Origin: an uncultured Roseobacter sp. | GTDB taxonomy: Bacteria > Pseudomonadota > Alphaproteobacteria > Rhodobacterales > Rhodobacteraceae | DNA: 34,162 nucleotides | Direction of reading: 5' to 3' | Assembly: GCF_947496515.1 (NCBI RefSeq) | Contig: NZ_CANMDB010000020.1 | Span: 1 to 34,162, forward strand | Part shown: piece after piece, positions 1 through 8,457 of the stretch | How the letters are laid out: each line of letters begins with the position of its first letter | Position numbering within the stretch: position 1 is the stretch's first letter | Position numbers and translations under genes: made by a program | Notes under the pieces: model-generated | Database searches by the model: none | Seen by the model: the letters and a program-made list of their open reading frames with translations, nothing else | What the model was told of the DNA's origin: nothing

Positions 1-160
1 AAAGCCGCCCGCGCTTTCCTCCTTGTCAGATTTATCGCCGCTGCAGCTCACGCTGACAGCAGCCACAAACCTTAGACTTTTCTGCCATCCAAGTCAATGC
101 GGTCAATGGCAGCTTTCCGGCGTTCAAGACGCGGGCGTTGTTCCGGAGAAGCCTCTTCAC
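1..160. other. Window edge, no supportable gene
   Basis: A short open frame begins at 23 on the + strand, but it has no recognisable family, no convincing ribosome binding site, and runs into the 3' end of the FRG gene on the other strand. A Shine-Dalgarno-like AGGAGG lies on the minus strand near 17-23, so a minus-strand gene could begin just beyond the left edge. This cannot be decided from the window. Confidence 0.4.
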
Positions 161-979
161 TTATCTATGCTTGTCGAAATAATCATTCGAATATCTAAAC
201 TTAACGCGGTCACCGACAGAATCTATTGATTGAAACAGTGACTGCCTGTGAACACCGAAAGAATATAGTTCCCTAAGCAGATTGAGCTTTTTTTCACCTT
301 TGATTTCAATCTGAGCCATGCAGGCTTGATGGTTCTTTCTGACGAACTGCGTCTTTTCCAAGGCCTGCGTTTTTGATCCATGAATTGTAAACGATCCAGC
401 TTGCGCATTGGAGCGACGAAACAAGTAGTTTGGCCGAACGGCCAACGGCTGTTGAGCCCGAACGGTTCGCCGAACTTCTTTGTCGTTCAACGGCAAAACA
501 TAGTCTTGAAAAACCTCAGAATCCGTGGCAGGTACAGCTTGCATATCACACGAGGTTTTATTTAGTTCCCAAGCATTTAGAGCGAACACTTTACCATTCT
601 CTTGTCGTGTGTGGTCCTCGCAAGCAAAATATAATGCAACCAGGGGGTTGAGGGTCCAGTCCAAAAGACGTGTTGGAACACCATGATGTTGAGCCAAAAA
701 CAACCAGTCCACGTCAGAGCGTTGATCATTGCTCAAAAACTCAGAAGCGTGGGTTTTAAAGTCTCTGATTAACTCACGTTCGAGTTCCGGCGGAACAAAC
801 CCTCTGTAAAGACCGGGTTTCAGTGTCCAGTCGGCCAATGATTGACCTCTAAAGCAAACTTCAAGAGTCGCGCGTCGTAGTCCAAATTTCTTTGAGCACT
901 TTCGCGACCAAACAACAAAGTCTGCAAGGCTCTCAATCGCTTTATCGGTCACTAGCCAAAGCCTCCATACGTTTGGCAC
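161..979 (-). CDS. FRG domain-containing protein
   Basis: A 272-residue protein with the FRG domain, named for its Phe-Arg-Gly motif. The motif appears as CFRGQS at about residues 43-48, followed by [10 protein letters not shown]. The second family signature, [12 protein letters not shown] followed by NPLVALYFA, lies near residues 97-118. The biochemical role of FRG domains is not established; they are often found in genomic islands and near anti-phage genes. The start is uncertain: the frame opens with GTG at 979 without a clear ribosome site, and a second GTG ten codons in is possible. The gene is visibly richer in A and T than its neighbours and stands alone, opposite in direction to rpoZ, which suggests horizontal acquisition. 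No toxin, antitoxin or defence partner is adjacent within the window. The family call is firm; a cellular function is not proposed. Confidence 0.85.
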   Translation of the reverse strand: MPNVWRLWLVTDKAIESLADFVVWSRKCSKKFGLRRATLEVCFRGQSLADWTLKPGLYRGFVPPELERELIRDFKTHASEFLSNDQRSDVDWLFLAQHHGVPTRLLDWTLNPLVALYFACEDHTRQENGKVFALNAWELNKTSCDMQAVPATDSEVFQDYVLPLNDKEVRRTVRAQQPLAVRPNYLFRRSNAQAGSFTIHGSKTQALEKTQFVRKNHQACMAQIEIKGEKKLNLLRELYSFGVHRQSLFQSIDSVGDRVKFRYSNDYFDKHR

Positions 980-1131
980 ACCTCACATTTGTCTATTCTT
1001 GGGAGTGTATTGCAGACATTAGCTGCGACGCAACATGCCGGTAGTATGGGCTCTAACCCGACCCTCAGTCTCGCGTCCGCCGCGCTGTCTGCACCGTCAG
1101 AGCACGTCGTCTGCGCACCCCAATTCCTCGC

Positions 1132-1160
1132 TTGTAAACCGCGTCAAACCGCCCTAAATA
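1132..1160 (+). promoter_or_regulatory. Putative sigma-70 promoter of rpoZ
   Basis: A -35-like TTGTAA at 1132-1137 and a -10-like TAAATA at 1155-1160 are separated by 17 bases, and the rpoZ start codon follows 38 bases later. Neither hexamer is a strong match, so this is a placement guess. Confidence 0.35.
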
Positions 1161-1198
1161 AGGCACTTCTGAGCACACCCGTCGTACTGGAGAGCCCC

Positions 1199-1552
1199 AT
1201 GGCCCGCGTCACCGTCGAAGATTGCGTCGATAAAGTTCCAAACCGGTTTGATCTGGTCATGCTGGCCGCACATCGTGCGCGCGAGGTCTCTGCCGGGGCG
1301 GCGATCACCGTGAACCGCGACAACGACAAGAACCCCGTCGTGGCGCTCCGCGAGATTGCCGATGAGACACAGAGCGCGGATGAGCTGCGCGAGCGTCTGA
1401 TCGAGAGCAATCAGGACCAGATCGAAGTGGACGAGGCCGAAGAGGACAGCATGGCGCTGCTCATGGGCGCCGAACAGGACAAGCCCGAAGAAGACAGCAT
1501 GTCCGAAGAGATGCTGCTGCGGCAACTCATGGCAGCACAGGGGCAGGGCTAG
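1199..1552 (+). CDS. rpoZ: DNA-directed RNA polymerase subunit omega
   Basis: The 117-residue omega subunit assists assembly of RNA polymerase and forms part of the ppGpp binding site at its interface with beta prime. The N-terminus [20 protein letters not shown] and the following [16 protein letters not shown] match the conserved core, including the helix that contacts beta prime. The C-terminal third is acidic (repeated EED) and poorly conserved, as is usual in alphaproteobacteria. The frame is open from 989, but the ATG at 1199 begins the conserved sequence and is preceded by GGAG at 1190-1193. The gene lies 135 bases upstream of the (p)ppGpp synthetase/hydrolase, a conserved pairing that couples the alarmone enzyme to a polymerase subunit needed for the response. 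Confidence 0.97.
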   Translation: MARVTVEDCVDKVPNRFDLVMLAAHRAREVSAGAAITVNRDNDKNPVVALREIADETQSADELRERLIESNQDQIEVDEAEEDSMALLMGAEQDKPEEDSMSEEMLLRQLMAAQGQG

Positions 1553-1687
1553 GAATCGCAGTTCGGGTTTCCAGTGAGACGGTCCCTATCGCTTTTCGCG
1601 TTCGACCAAGGCAAGAGAGAGCGAACAGGCGACCCGGGATAGACCCGAGACGCGCCGCGGCCCCGGCCCCTGCCCAAAGGGCTGGCG

Positions 1688-3844
1688 ATGCAGACGCTTG
1701 ATCAGATCGACATCACCGCCGACGATCTCGTCACGCTGGTCAGCAAGTACAACCCGCGCGCCAATGTGGACAAGCTGCGCGCGGCCTATGCCTTCGGTCG
1801 CGATATGCACGAGGGGCAGCGCCGTCATTCCGGCGAGCCCTATTTCAACCACCCGGTCGCCGTGGCGGCGATCCTCACCGAACAGCAGCTGGATGATGCC
1901 ACGATCATCACTGCCCTGCTGCACGACACCATCGAAGACACCCAGGCCTCCTATCTTGAGGTAACGCGGCTCTTCGGCGCGGAGGTCGCGGGCCTCGTGG
2001 ATGGGGTGACCAAGCTCACCAATCTGCAGCTGAATTCAAACCAGACCAAACAGGCCGAGAACTTTCGCAAGCTCTTCATGGCCATGTCCAAGGATCTGCG
2101 GGTCATTCTGGTCAAGCTCGCGGACCGGCTGCACAACATGCGCACGATCAAGGCGATGCGCCCGGACAAACAGGCGCAAAAGGCGCGCGAGACCATGGAC
2201 ATCTATGCGCCGCTGGCGGGGCGCATGGGTATGCAGTGGATGCGCGAAGAGCTGGAGGATCTGGCTTTCAAGGTGCTGAACCCCGATGGCCGCGCCAGCA
2301 TCATCCGTCGTTTCATCAACCTGCAGCGCGAAACCGGCGACGTGATCCAGCGGATCACCGGTGACATGCGCGCGGAGCTGGACCGCGCCGGCATCGACGC
2401 GCAGGTCTTTGGCCGGGCCAAGAAACCCTACGCCATCTGGCGCAAGATGGAGGAGAAGGACCAGACCTTCAGCCGCCTGTCGGACATCTACGGCTTTCGC
2501 ATCATCACCGCACGCGAAGAGGATTGCTACCGCGCTCTGGGGGCGATCCACCAGCGCTGGCGCGCCGTGCCGGGCCGGTTCAAGGACTACATCAGCCAGC
2601 CCAAATCCAACGGCTACCGGTCGATCCACACCACCGTGTCGGGGCGCGACGGCAAGCGGGTCGAGGTGCAGATCCGCACCTCCCCGATGCATGACGTGGC
2701 TGAAACCGGTGTGGCCGCACACTGGTCCTACCGCGACGGGGTGCGCAGCCAGAACCCCTTTGCCGTTGATCCCGCCAAGTGGATCACGCAACTCTCCGAA
2801 CAGTTCGACGCCGAAGAAGACCACGAGGATTTCCTCGAAGCGGTCAAGCTGGAGATGTATTCCGATCAGGTCTTCTGCTTCACGCCCAAGGGCGAGGTGG
2901 TCAAGCTGCCGCGCGGCGCCACGCCCATTGATTTCGCCTTTGCCATCCACACCCGCATCGGCATCGCCTGTGTGGGCGCCAAGGTGGATCACATGCGCGT
3001 GCCACTCTGGACCCGGCTCAAGAACGGCCAGAACGTGGAGATCATGACCGCCGAAGGGCAAAGCCCGCAGGCCACCTGGCTCGACATCGCGACCACGGGC
3101 AAGGCGCGGTCGGCCATCCGCCGGGCGCTGCGCGAAGAGGACCGCGCGCGCTTTGTCAAACTGGGGCGTGAGCTGGCGCGCTCCGCGTTCGAGCATGTGG
3201 GCCGCAAGGCCACCGACAAGGCGCTGGCCACCGCCGCGCGGCACATGCGCATCGGCAGCCGCACCGATTTGCTCGCCCGTCTGGGCAGCGCGGAGATCAC
3301 CGGCCGCGAGGTTGTGCAGGCAGTCTATCCCGACCTCACCCCCAAACCGGGCGAAAAGGTCGACGCCGCCCGCGCGGTGATCGGCCTGAGCCCCGGACAG
3401 TCGTTCGAGCGGGCCTTCTGCTGCCAGCCGCTACCTGGGGAGCGGATCGTGGGCATCACCTTCAAAGGCCGCGGTGTGGTCGTCCACGCCATCGACTGTG
3501 ACCGGCTCAGCACCTACGAGGACAGCCCCGAGCGCTGGCTCGACCTGCGCTGGCATGAAGGCCCCCATTCGGCGATCTACGGTGCGACGCTCGATGTGAC
3601 CCTGAACAATGACGCGGGCACCCTGGGCCGCATCTGCACCTTGATCGGCGAGAGCCGTGCCAATATTTCAAACCTGCAATTTGTTGATAGGAAACCTGAC
3701 TTTTACCGACTCCTGATTTATGTAGAACTCCGAGACGCCGCTCATCTGCATTCGCTCATGCTGACGCTGGAGGCTGAAAGCGACGTCGCCGCCATTGCCC
3801 GGGCCCGGAATATCGCACAAGGGGCGGTCGACCCCGCCGATTAG
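1688..3844 (+). CDS. rsh: Bifunctional (p)ppGpp synthetase/hydrolase (RSH)
   Basis: A 718-residue long RSH enzyme that makes and degrades (p)ppGpp in the stringent response. The hydrolase domain has an intact HD site: His47, His55 in YFNHP, the HD pair at 79-80 and the ED pair at 83-84 (LLHDTIEDT). The synthetase domain follows, with YAIWRKM, IYGFRIIT, PGRFKDYI and KSNGYRSIHT. The RFKD tetrapeptide is the RxKD type found in bifunctional enzymes, not the acidic ExDD form of synthetase-only RelA. A TGS domain begins at VFCFTPKGEVVKLPRGATP, and a C-terminal ACT domain follows (LDVTLNNDAGTLGRICTLIG). Length and domain order are normal, so both activities are expected. The start ATG at 1688 lacks a strong ribosome site but agrees with the family N-terminus. 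Alphaproteobacteria usually carry a single long RSH, named rsh, relA or spoT in different genomes. Confidence 0.96.
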   Translation: MQTLDQIDITADDLVTLVSKYNPRANVDKLRAAYAFGRDMHEGQRRHSGEPYFNHPVAVAAILTEQQLDDATIITALLHDTIEDTQASYLEVTRLFGAEVAGLVDGVTKLTNLQLNSNQTKQAENFRKLFMAMSKDLRVILVKLADRLHNMRTIKAMRPDKQAQKARETMDIYAPLAGRMGMQWMREELEDLAFKVLNPDGRASIIRRFINLQRETGDVIQRITGDMRAELDRAGIDAQVFGRAKKPYAIWRKMEEKDQTFSRLSDIYGFRIITAREEDCYRALGAIHQRWRAVPGRFKDYISQPKSNGYRSIHTTVSGRDGKRVEVQIRTSPMHDVAETGVAAHWSYRDGVRSQNPFAVDPAKWITQLSEQFDAEEDHEDFLEAVKLEMYSDQVFCFTPKGEVVKLPRGATPIDFAFAIHTRIGIACVGAKVDHMRVPLWTRLKNGQNVEIMTAEGQSPQATWLDIATTGKARSAIRRALREEDRARFVKLGRELARSAFEHVGRKATDKALATAARHMRIGSRTDLLARLGSAEITGREVVQAVYPDLTPKPGEKVDAARAVIGLSPGQSFERAFCCQPLPGERIVGITFKGRGVVVHAIDCDRLSTYEDSPERWLDLRWHEGPHSAIYGATLDVTLNNDAGTLGRICTLIGESRANISNLQFVDRKPDFYRLLIYVELRDAAHLHSLMLTLEAESDVAAIARARNIAQGAVDPAD

Positions 3845-3934
3845 CGGCCTGCCGGGCCGGTAACCGGCACAAAGATGTGTTCTGTCGTGGGTACAGCGGG
3901 ACACGTATCGTGATTGGAAAAAGGACCCCGACGC

Positions 3935-4606
3935 TTGGTCTTCAAACGCCGCACTCCGAAAAGCTGGCCCCGCACCGTGGCAGAGTTTCTCTGGCCGCGC
4001 GGTGGCTGGGCGCGCGCGTTTCACTACGTCAAACACCGTATGCGCCGGTTGCCCGACAGCCCGGAGCGCATTGCGCGGGGCATCTGGGCGGGGGTCTTCG
4101 CGGCCTTTACGCCGTTCTACGGGTTTCACTTCTTCATCGCGGCGGGGCTTGCCTTTGTGCTGCGGGGCAACGTGCTGGCCTCGCTGATGGGCACGTTCTT
4201 TGGCAACCCGCTCACCTATGTCCCCATTGGGGTGGCGGCGCTGTCTACCGGGCACTGGATCCTCGGCGATCAGGTGGATGAGCGCATGCACCGCTCCTTT
4301 GTGGGCAAATTTGCCGATGCCGCCGCTGATCTGAAGGATAACTTCATCGCCATCTTCACGGACGCCCGGGCCGACTGGACTCGGCTGAGCGTCTTTTACG
4401 ACGAGATCTTTTTCCCCTATCTCGTGGGGGGCATCCTGCCGGGGATCTTCTTTGCCAGCCTGTGCTATTACCTCGCCGTGCCCGTGATCCGCGTTTACCA
4501 GACCCGACGCAAGGGCATGATCAAGGCCAAGCTCGACGCGCTCAAGGCCAAGGCCGCGGCAAAGGCGGAGGCCAAGCGCAAGGCGGAGCACCCCACAGGG
4601 GACTAG
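3935..4606 (+). CDS. DUF2062 domain-containing membrane protein
   Basis: A protein of about 223 residues with a DUF2062 domain, a conserved membrane protein family of unknown function. The typical core is visible: SPERIARGIWAGVFAAFTPFYG, a hydrophobic segment, then GTFFGNPLTYVPIG. A second hydrophobic segment follows at LVGGILPGIFFASLCYYLAV, and the tail is rich in Lys, Ala and Glu and probably cytoplasmic. The frame opens at a TTG at 3914, but a TTG at 3935 sits nine bases after AAGGA (3921-3925) and gives the expected N-terminus (M)VFKRRTPKSW, so 3935 is preferred. It lies 90 bases after rsh in the same direction and may be cotranscribed. No function is proposed. Confidence 0.85.
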   Translation: MVFKRRTPKSWPRTVAEFLWPRGGWARAFHYVKHRMRRLPDSPERIARGIWAGVFAAFTPFYGFHFFIAAGLAFVLRGNVLASLMGTFFGNPLTYVPIGVAALSTGHWILGDQVDERMHRSFVGKFADAAADLKDNFIAIFTDARADWTRLSVFYDEIFFPYLVGGILPGIFFASLCYYLAVPVIRVYQTRRKGMIKAKLDALKAKAAAKAEAKRKAEHPTGD

Positions 4607-4927
4607 GGCGGAATGGCTTTGGAAAGCCATTCGCTTCAGCGGCGCTCGCTTGCGCGGGGACAATGCGCGCTCCGTAGCTGAGCCCGCACGGTCCTGAAGA
4701 TCTGACCCGAGCTGATCAGCGATGTAGCCCGCGATCCTCCAAACCTCTGGCTCTGACGCCAGTGGGGGCGGTTCTCGCGCCATGGTCTATCCTCCGCAGA
4801 TATCTCATCAATGGCAAGAGAACCGGACCGCATTCCTTGCGGCAACGCACCCGCCAAAAAGCGGTTCACCTTACGTCAAAAATACGCCACCTTGCCCGCA
4901 CCACTGACCACGCAAAAGGGCTCCGCC
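4607..4927. other. 320-base intergenic region with hairpin, inverted repeat and doubtful minus-strand ORF
   Basis: Directly after the DUF2062 stop lies a perfect palindrome (GAATGGCTTT at 4611-4620, AAAGCCATTC at 4623-4632) that can end transcription but has no T-run. On the minus strand an ATG at 4783 has a good GGAGG about seven bases upstream. It opens a frame beginning [20 protein letters not shown], but that frame has no stop until deep inside the oppositely oriented DUF2062 gene, so it is either a degraded gene start or chance. An imperfect inverted repeat (4770-4783 with 4811-4824, 12 of 14 paired) surrounds that start. The remainder before pdxJ shows no other gene. Confidence 0.5.
4611..4632 (+). 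terminator. Hairpin after DUF2062 gene
   Basis: Ten-base perfect inverted repeat separated by two bases, starting five bases after the stop codon. There is no T-tract, so intrinsic termination would be weak. It may instead stabilise the mRNA 3' end. Confidence 0.4.
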
Positions 4928-5677
4928 ATGGCCACCCCCTTCCCCCTGCGCCTTGGCGTGAACATCGACCACGTCGCCACCGTGCGCAACGCCCGCGGCG
5001 GCGCCTACCCGGACCCGCTGCGCGCCGCCAAGATCGCCGAGGATGCAGGCGCCGACGGCATCACAGCGCATCTGCGCGAAGACCGCCGCCATATCTCCGA
5101 CGCTGACATCGACGGGCTGATGAACGTGCTGTCGGTGCCGCTCAATTTCGAGATGGCCGCGACGAACGAGATGCAGGCGATCGCGCTGCGCCACAAGCCG
5201 CACGCGGTCTGCATCGTGCCGGAAAAGCGCGAAGAGCGCACCACCGAAGGCGGCCTCGAAGTCGCGCGCGAGGAAAACCGGCTGGCGCATTTCATCGCCC
5301 CGCTGCGCGATGCAGGCTGCCGCGTGTCCATCTTCATCGCCGCGGATAAACGCCAGATCGAGGCCGCGCACCGCATTGGCGCGCAGGTGATCGAGCTACA
5401 TACCGGTGCCTATTGCGATGCCTTCTCCGAGGGGGACATGGCGACCCACGCCCGGGAACTCAACAGCCTGACGGAGATGGCCGCTTTTGCCCATGACCTC
5501 GGGCTGGAGGTCCACGCAGGTCACGGCCTGACCTATGACACCGTCGCCCCCATCGCCGCCCTGCCGCAGGTCAAGGAGCTCAACATCGGGCACTTTCTCA
5601 TTGGCGAGAGCATCTTTCGCGGCCTCGAACCCGCCATCGCCGAGATGCGCCGGCTGATGGAGGAGGCCCGCGCATGA
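4928..5677 (+). CDS. pdxJ: Pyridoxine 5'-phosphate synthase
   Basis: A 249-residue TIM-barrel enzyme that condenses 1-deoxy-D-xylulose 5-phosphate with 3-amino-2-oxopropyl phosphate to form pyridoxine 5'-phosphate, the last ring-forming step of the DXP-dependent vitamin B6 pathway. The N-terminal signature [20 protein letters not shown], the segment [12 protein letters not shown], the [13 protein letters not shown] strand and the C-terminal phosphate-binding [15 protein letters not shown] are all present. The frame is open 39 codons further upstream, but the ATG at 4928 begins the conserved sequence. The stop overlaps the start of the LysE-family gene by four bases (ATGA), so these genes are translationally coupled. 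pdxJ next to acpS is a common proteobacterial arrangement. Confidence 0.97.
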   Translation: MATPFPLRLGVNIDHVATVRNARGGAYPDPLRAAKIAEDAGADGITAHLREDRRHISDADIDGLMNVLSVPLNFEMAATNEMQAIALRHKPHAVCIVPEKREERTTEGGLEVAREENRLAHFIAPLRDAGCRVSIFIAADKRQIEAAHRIGAQVIELHTGAYCDAFSEGDMATHARELNSLTEMAAFAHDLGLEVHAGHGLTYDTVAPIAALPQVKELNIGHFLIGESIFRGLEPAIAEMRRLMEEARA

Positions 5678-6294
5678 TGGATCTGGCAAGCCTGCTGCCA
5701 ATCGCGGCGGCCTTTCTGGTGGTCACCGTCTCCCCCGGTCCCGCGAACCTCGGGTGTGCCTTCGTGGCGATGCGTCACGGACGCCGTGCGGGTGTGCACT
5801 TCGGTCAGGGTCTCGCCGCGGGTCTGGCGCTCTGGGGTGTTCTGGCAGCCCTCGGCTTCGGCGCGGTTCTGGCCGCGTCCGAGGTGGCGCTGATGGTGCT
5901 GAAACTGCTGGGGGCCGGGTACCTGTTCTGGCTTGCCTGGCAATCCGCCCGGGCCGCAACACGACAGTACGATCCAGCACCTATGACAGGTGACGGGCAA
6001 CGCTGGTTCCGGCAGGGGCTGCTGCTGAACCTGTCCAACCCAAAGGCGGTCTTTGCTTGGATGGCAGCGCTCGCCATGGGTCTTGATGCCAGTGCCAGCC
6101 CCGCCGCGGTCCTGCTCGCCACGGCGCTCTGTGCGCTGATCGGTCTGGCGAACTACCTCGGCTGGGCGCTGGTGTTCTCGGCCGGTCCCGCCCTGCGGGT
6201 CTATCGCCGTTTGCGCCGCGGCATCGAAAGCGTGGTGGCAGGGCTGTTCGCCCTGGCCGGTTTCGGCATGCTGCGCGCCGCGTTTGCCCGATGA
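5674..6294 (+). CDS. LysE/RhtB family amino acid exporter
   Basis: A 206-residue inner-membrane protein of the LysE/RhtB translocator family, which exports amino acids or their derivatives. The family signature VSPGPANL lies near the N-terminus and the second hallmark, [11 protein letters not shown], near residue 120. Hydrophobic segments are spread over the whole length, consistent with about six transmembrane helices. The substrate cannot be read from sequence. It starts inside the pdxJ stop and ends overlapping the acpS start by four bases. This middle position between pdxJ and acpS is probably an operon insertion without an obvious metabolic link. Confidence 0.92.
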   Translation: MMDLASLLPIAAAFLVVTVSPGPANLGCAFVAMRHGRRAGVHFGQGLAAGLALWGVLAALGFGAVLAASEVALMVLKLLGAGYLFWLAWQSARAATRQYDPAPMTGDGQRWFRQGLLLNLSNPKAVFAWMAALAMGLDASASPAAVLLATALCALIGLANYLGWALVFSAGPALRVYRRLRRGIESVVAGLFALAGFGMLRAAFAR

Positions 6295-6695
6295 TCCTCG
6301 GCATCGGCACGGATCTCGCGAATATCGAGCGGATCGAGGCAACGCTCGACCGGTTCGGGGATCGCTTTCGCAACCGCGTCTTTACGGACGCTGAGCAGGC
6401 AAAGGCGGAGCGTCGTCGCGATGCGGCGGGCACCTACGCCAAACGCTGGGCTGCCAAGGAGGCGTGCTCCAAGGCGCTGGGCACCGGCTTGCGCATGGGG
6501 ATCGCCTGGAAGGACATGGCCGTCACCAACCTGGAGACCGGTCAGCCGGTGATGCAGCTGACTGGATGGGCGGCGGAGCGGCTGGCCGAGATGACGCCCG
6601 CGGGCCATGAGGCGATGATCCACGTCACACTGACCGACGATCACCCCTGGGCACAGGCATTCGTGCTGATCGAGGCGCGGCCCTTGGCCGGTTAA
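6291..6695 (+). CDS. acpS: Holo-[acyl-carrier-protein] synthase
   Basis: A 134-residue AcpS-type phosphopantetheinyl transferase that moves 4'-phosphopantetheine from CoA to the serine of apo-ACP, activating fatty acid synthesis. The Mg-binding motif is [13 protein letters not shown] at the start, and the second conserved motif is [17 protein letters not shown] around residues 51-67. Length is normal for the homotrimeric AcpS type. The ATG overlaps the previous stop by four bases. It ends the first of two coupled gene groups; a hairpin follows. Confidence 0.97.
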   Translation: MILGIGTDLANIERIEATLDRFGDRFRNRVFTDAEQAKAERRRDAAGTYAKRWAAKEACSKALGTGLRMGIAWKDMAVTNLETGQPVMQLTGWAAERLAEMTPAGHEAMIHVTLTDDHPWAQAFVLIEARPLAG

Positions 6696-6708
6696 TACTT
6701 TGGCAGGA

Positions 6709-6729
6709 AACAGGGCTGAACGCCCTGTT
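6709..6729 (+). terminator. Hairpin after acpS
   Basis: AACAGGGC at 6709-6716 and GCCCTGTT at 6722-6729 pair perfectly around a five-base loop, 13 bases after the acpS stop. A run of T is lacking, so this is a candidate for termination or 3' end protection. Confidence 0.5.
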
Positions 6730-6762
6730 AACCCGCCCTGTGACCGACGGTGCACCTCCGCG

Positions 6763-6792
6763 ATACCGACAGAATACCGACGCAATACCGAC
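6763..6792. repeat. Three ATACCGAC direct repeats at 11-base period
   Basis: ATACCGAC occurs at 6763-6770, 6774-6781 and 6785-6792, each 11 bases from the next. Same-face phasing suggests a regulator binding site in front of the lepB operon; its protein is unknown. Confidence 0.6.
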
Positions 6793-6877
6793 GTCGGATT
6801 TCCAACGAAATAAGGCATTAAGCTGCGATTCGCGCGGCCGGGCCCGGCGGGGTCACCGAACGTTGCGTGCGCTTGGG

Positions 6878-6906
6878 TTGACACCCCCGCTGCACCCGCG
6901 CAATTA
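6878..6906 (+). promoter_or_regulatory. Putative promoter of the lepB operon
   Basis: A perfect -35 hexamer TTGACA lies at 6878-6883. With 17 bases of spacing the -10 would be CAATTA at 6901-6906, a weak match. The lepB start codon follows at 6935. Confidence 0.45.
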
Positions 6907-6934
6907 GGCTCAGATCAAACCAGGGGAGCGCCCG

Positions 6935-7774
6935 ATGGCCGCGACGGAAGAGAAAAAGCAAAACGGCTTTGTCGAGACGATCAAGACGATTGTCTACGCG
7001 CTGCTGATCGCCGGTGTCTTCCGCACCCTTTTCTTTCAGCCGTTCTGGATCCCGTCCGGCTCCATGAAGGAAACTCTGTTGGTGGGGGATTTCCTCTTTG
7101 TTAACAAGATGGTGTACGGTTATTCCTACGCCTCCTGTCCCAGTCTGATCCTGCCGCGCTTTGGCATCAACGTGGATGCCCGCGATATCTGCGGTGTCTT
7201 TGACGGCGACAACACGCGGCTCCTGGGTGGGGAGCCTGAACGTGGCGATGTGGTGGTCTTTCGCCACCCGGTCTCGGGGCGCGACTATATCAAGCGGTTG
7301 ATCGGAATGCCCGGCGACCGGATCCAGATGAAGAACGGTGTGGTCTACATCAACGATCAGCCTGCACCGCAGGAACCCGCTGGAATCTTTGAAGAAATCA
7401 TGGAGCCCCAAGGTCCCGAAGGGCGCCGCCCCCGCTGCGCCAATGGCCCCGTTGGCGATGGTGGTGTCTGTCAGAAGGCGCGCGCGATCGAGACACTGCC
7501 CGGCGGCACCCAACATGTGGTCCTCGACATCGGACCGCAGGGCGCTGACCGGACCGGGGTCTATACGGTTCCCGCGGGGCACTACTTCTTCATGGGTGAT
7601 AACCGCGACAACTCCGCCGACAGCCGTCTGGCGCAGCAGGTGCAGGGTGTCGGCTTTGTCCCTTACGAGAACCTCATCGGGCGCGCGGATCGTATCATCT
7701 TCTCCTCCGCGGGCCGGTCCATGCTGTTCTTCTGGACCTGGCGCGGGGACCGCTTTTTCAAGGCGGTCGAGTGA
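6935..7774 (+). CDS. lepB: Signal peptidase I
   Basis: A 279-residue inner-membrane serine protease that removes signal peptides from exported proteins. One N-terminal membrane segment (about residues 17-34) is followed by the catalytic serine in PSGSM (Ser43) and the general-base lysine in [13 protein letters not shown] (Lys120), a Ser/Lys dyad. The C-terminal box [17 protein letters not shown] is also intact. An insertion of about 30 residues between the substrate-binding strand and Ser/Lys region contains two Cys (68 and 86), and another Cys-containing insertion follows residue 165, typical of longer alphaproteobacterial forms. The stop overlaps the rnc GTG start by four bases, so translation is coupled. 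The order lepB-rnc-era is widely conserved. Confidence 0.97.
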   Translation: MAATEEKKQNGFVETIKTIVYALLIAGVFRTLFFQPFWIPSGSMKETLLVGDFLFVNKMVYGYSYASCPSLILPRFGINVDARDICGVFDGDNTRLLGGEPERGDVVVFRHPVSGRDYIKRLIGMPGDRIQMKNGVVYINDQPAPQEPAGIFEEIMEPQGPEGRRPRCANGPVGDGGVCQKARAIETLPGGTQHVVLDIGPQGADRTGVYTVPAGHYFFMGDNRDNSADSRLAQQVQGVGFVPYENLIGRADRIIFSSAGRSMLFFWTWRGDRFFKAVE

Positions 7775-8457
7775 AACACTCCGCCGAGCTCAGAGCCTTT
7801 CAGGACAGGCTGGGACATCGCTTTTCCCGGCCCGATCTGCTGAGCCAGGCGGTCACCCACGCGTCCATGTCCTCGGCCAACCGGGACGACAACCAGCGGC
7901 TTGAATTTCTCGGCGACAGGGTTCTGGGGCTGGTCATGGCGGAGGCGCTGCTGGCCCATGACAGAGCCGCCAGCGAAGGGCAATTGGCCCCCCGTTTCAA
8001 TGCCTTGGTGCGTAAAGAGACCTGCGCTGACGTGGCGCGTGAGATTGATCTGGGCGCGGTGCTCAAGCTTGGCCGGTCCGAGATGCTGTCAGGCGGGCGG
8101 CGCAAGCAGGCCTTGCTTGGCGATGCCATCGAGGCGGTGATCGCCGCCGTCTATCTGGACGCCGGTTTCGAGGTCGCCAAGGTGTTGATCCTGCGGCTCT
8201 GGGGCGCGCGGCTCCACAACGTGGAGGCCGATGCGCGCGACGCCAAGACCGCGCTGCAGGAATGGGCGCAGGCGCGCGGTCTGCCGCCGCCCTCCTATGT
8301 GGAGGTCGCGCGTTGCGGCCCCGATCACGCGCCTGTCTTCACCATCGCGGCAGAGCTGGAAAACGGGGCCCGTCAGGAGGCCAAGGCGGGTTCCAAACGG
8401 CAGGCAGAACAGGCCGCCGCAGGTGCGCTACTGGCCTTACTGGAGCAAGCATCATGA
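7771..8457 (+). CDS. rnc: Ribonuclease III
   Basis: A 228-residue double-strand-specific endoribonuclease that processes rRNA precursors and some mRNAs. The N-terminal catalytic domain shows the signature [12 protein letters not shown], with Arg in place of the more usual Ser after Asp, and the second metal-binding site in [16 protein letters not shown]. The C-terminal double-stranded RNA binding domain begins at [15 protein letters not shown] and ends with [18 protein letters not shown]. The GTG start at 7771 overlaps the lepB stop and the stop overlaps the era start, four bases each, so lepB, rnc and era form a coupled group. Confidence 0.97.
   Translation: MKHSAELRAFQDRLGHRFSRPDLLSQAVTHASMSSANRDDNQRLEFLGDRVLGLVMAEALLAHDRAASEGQLAPRFNALVRKETCADVAREIDLGAVLKLGRSEMLSGGRRKQALLGDAIEAVIAAVYLDAGFEVAKVLILRLWGARLHNVEADARDAKTALQEWAQARGLPPPSYVEVARCGPDHAPVFTIAAELENGARQEAKAGSKRQAEQAAAGALLALLEQAS

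Noticed and set aside
1-1198. tmRNA or tRNA gene near rpoZ
   Set aside because: tmRNA is often encoded near rpoZ in this group, but no tRNA-like acceptor arm or tag coding segment was found on either strand by eye.
2036-3244. 402-codon open frame opposite rsh
   Set aside because: Shadow of a GC-rich gene; no family features, while rsh is intact.
3668-4783. 371-codon minus-strand frame through the DUF2062 gene and the end of rsh
   Set aside because: Only its first codons, outside DUF2062, look possibly real; the remainder is antisense to two supported genes.
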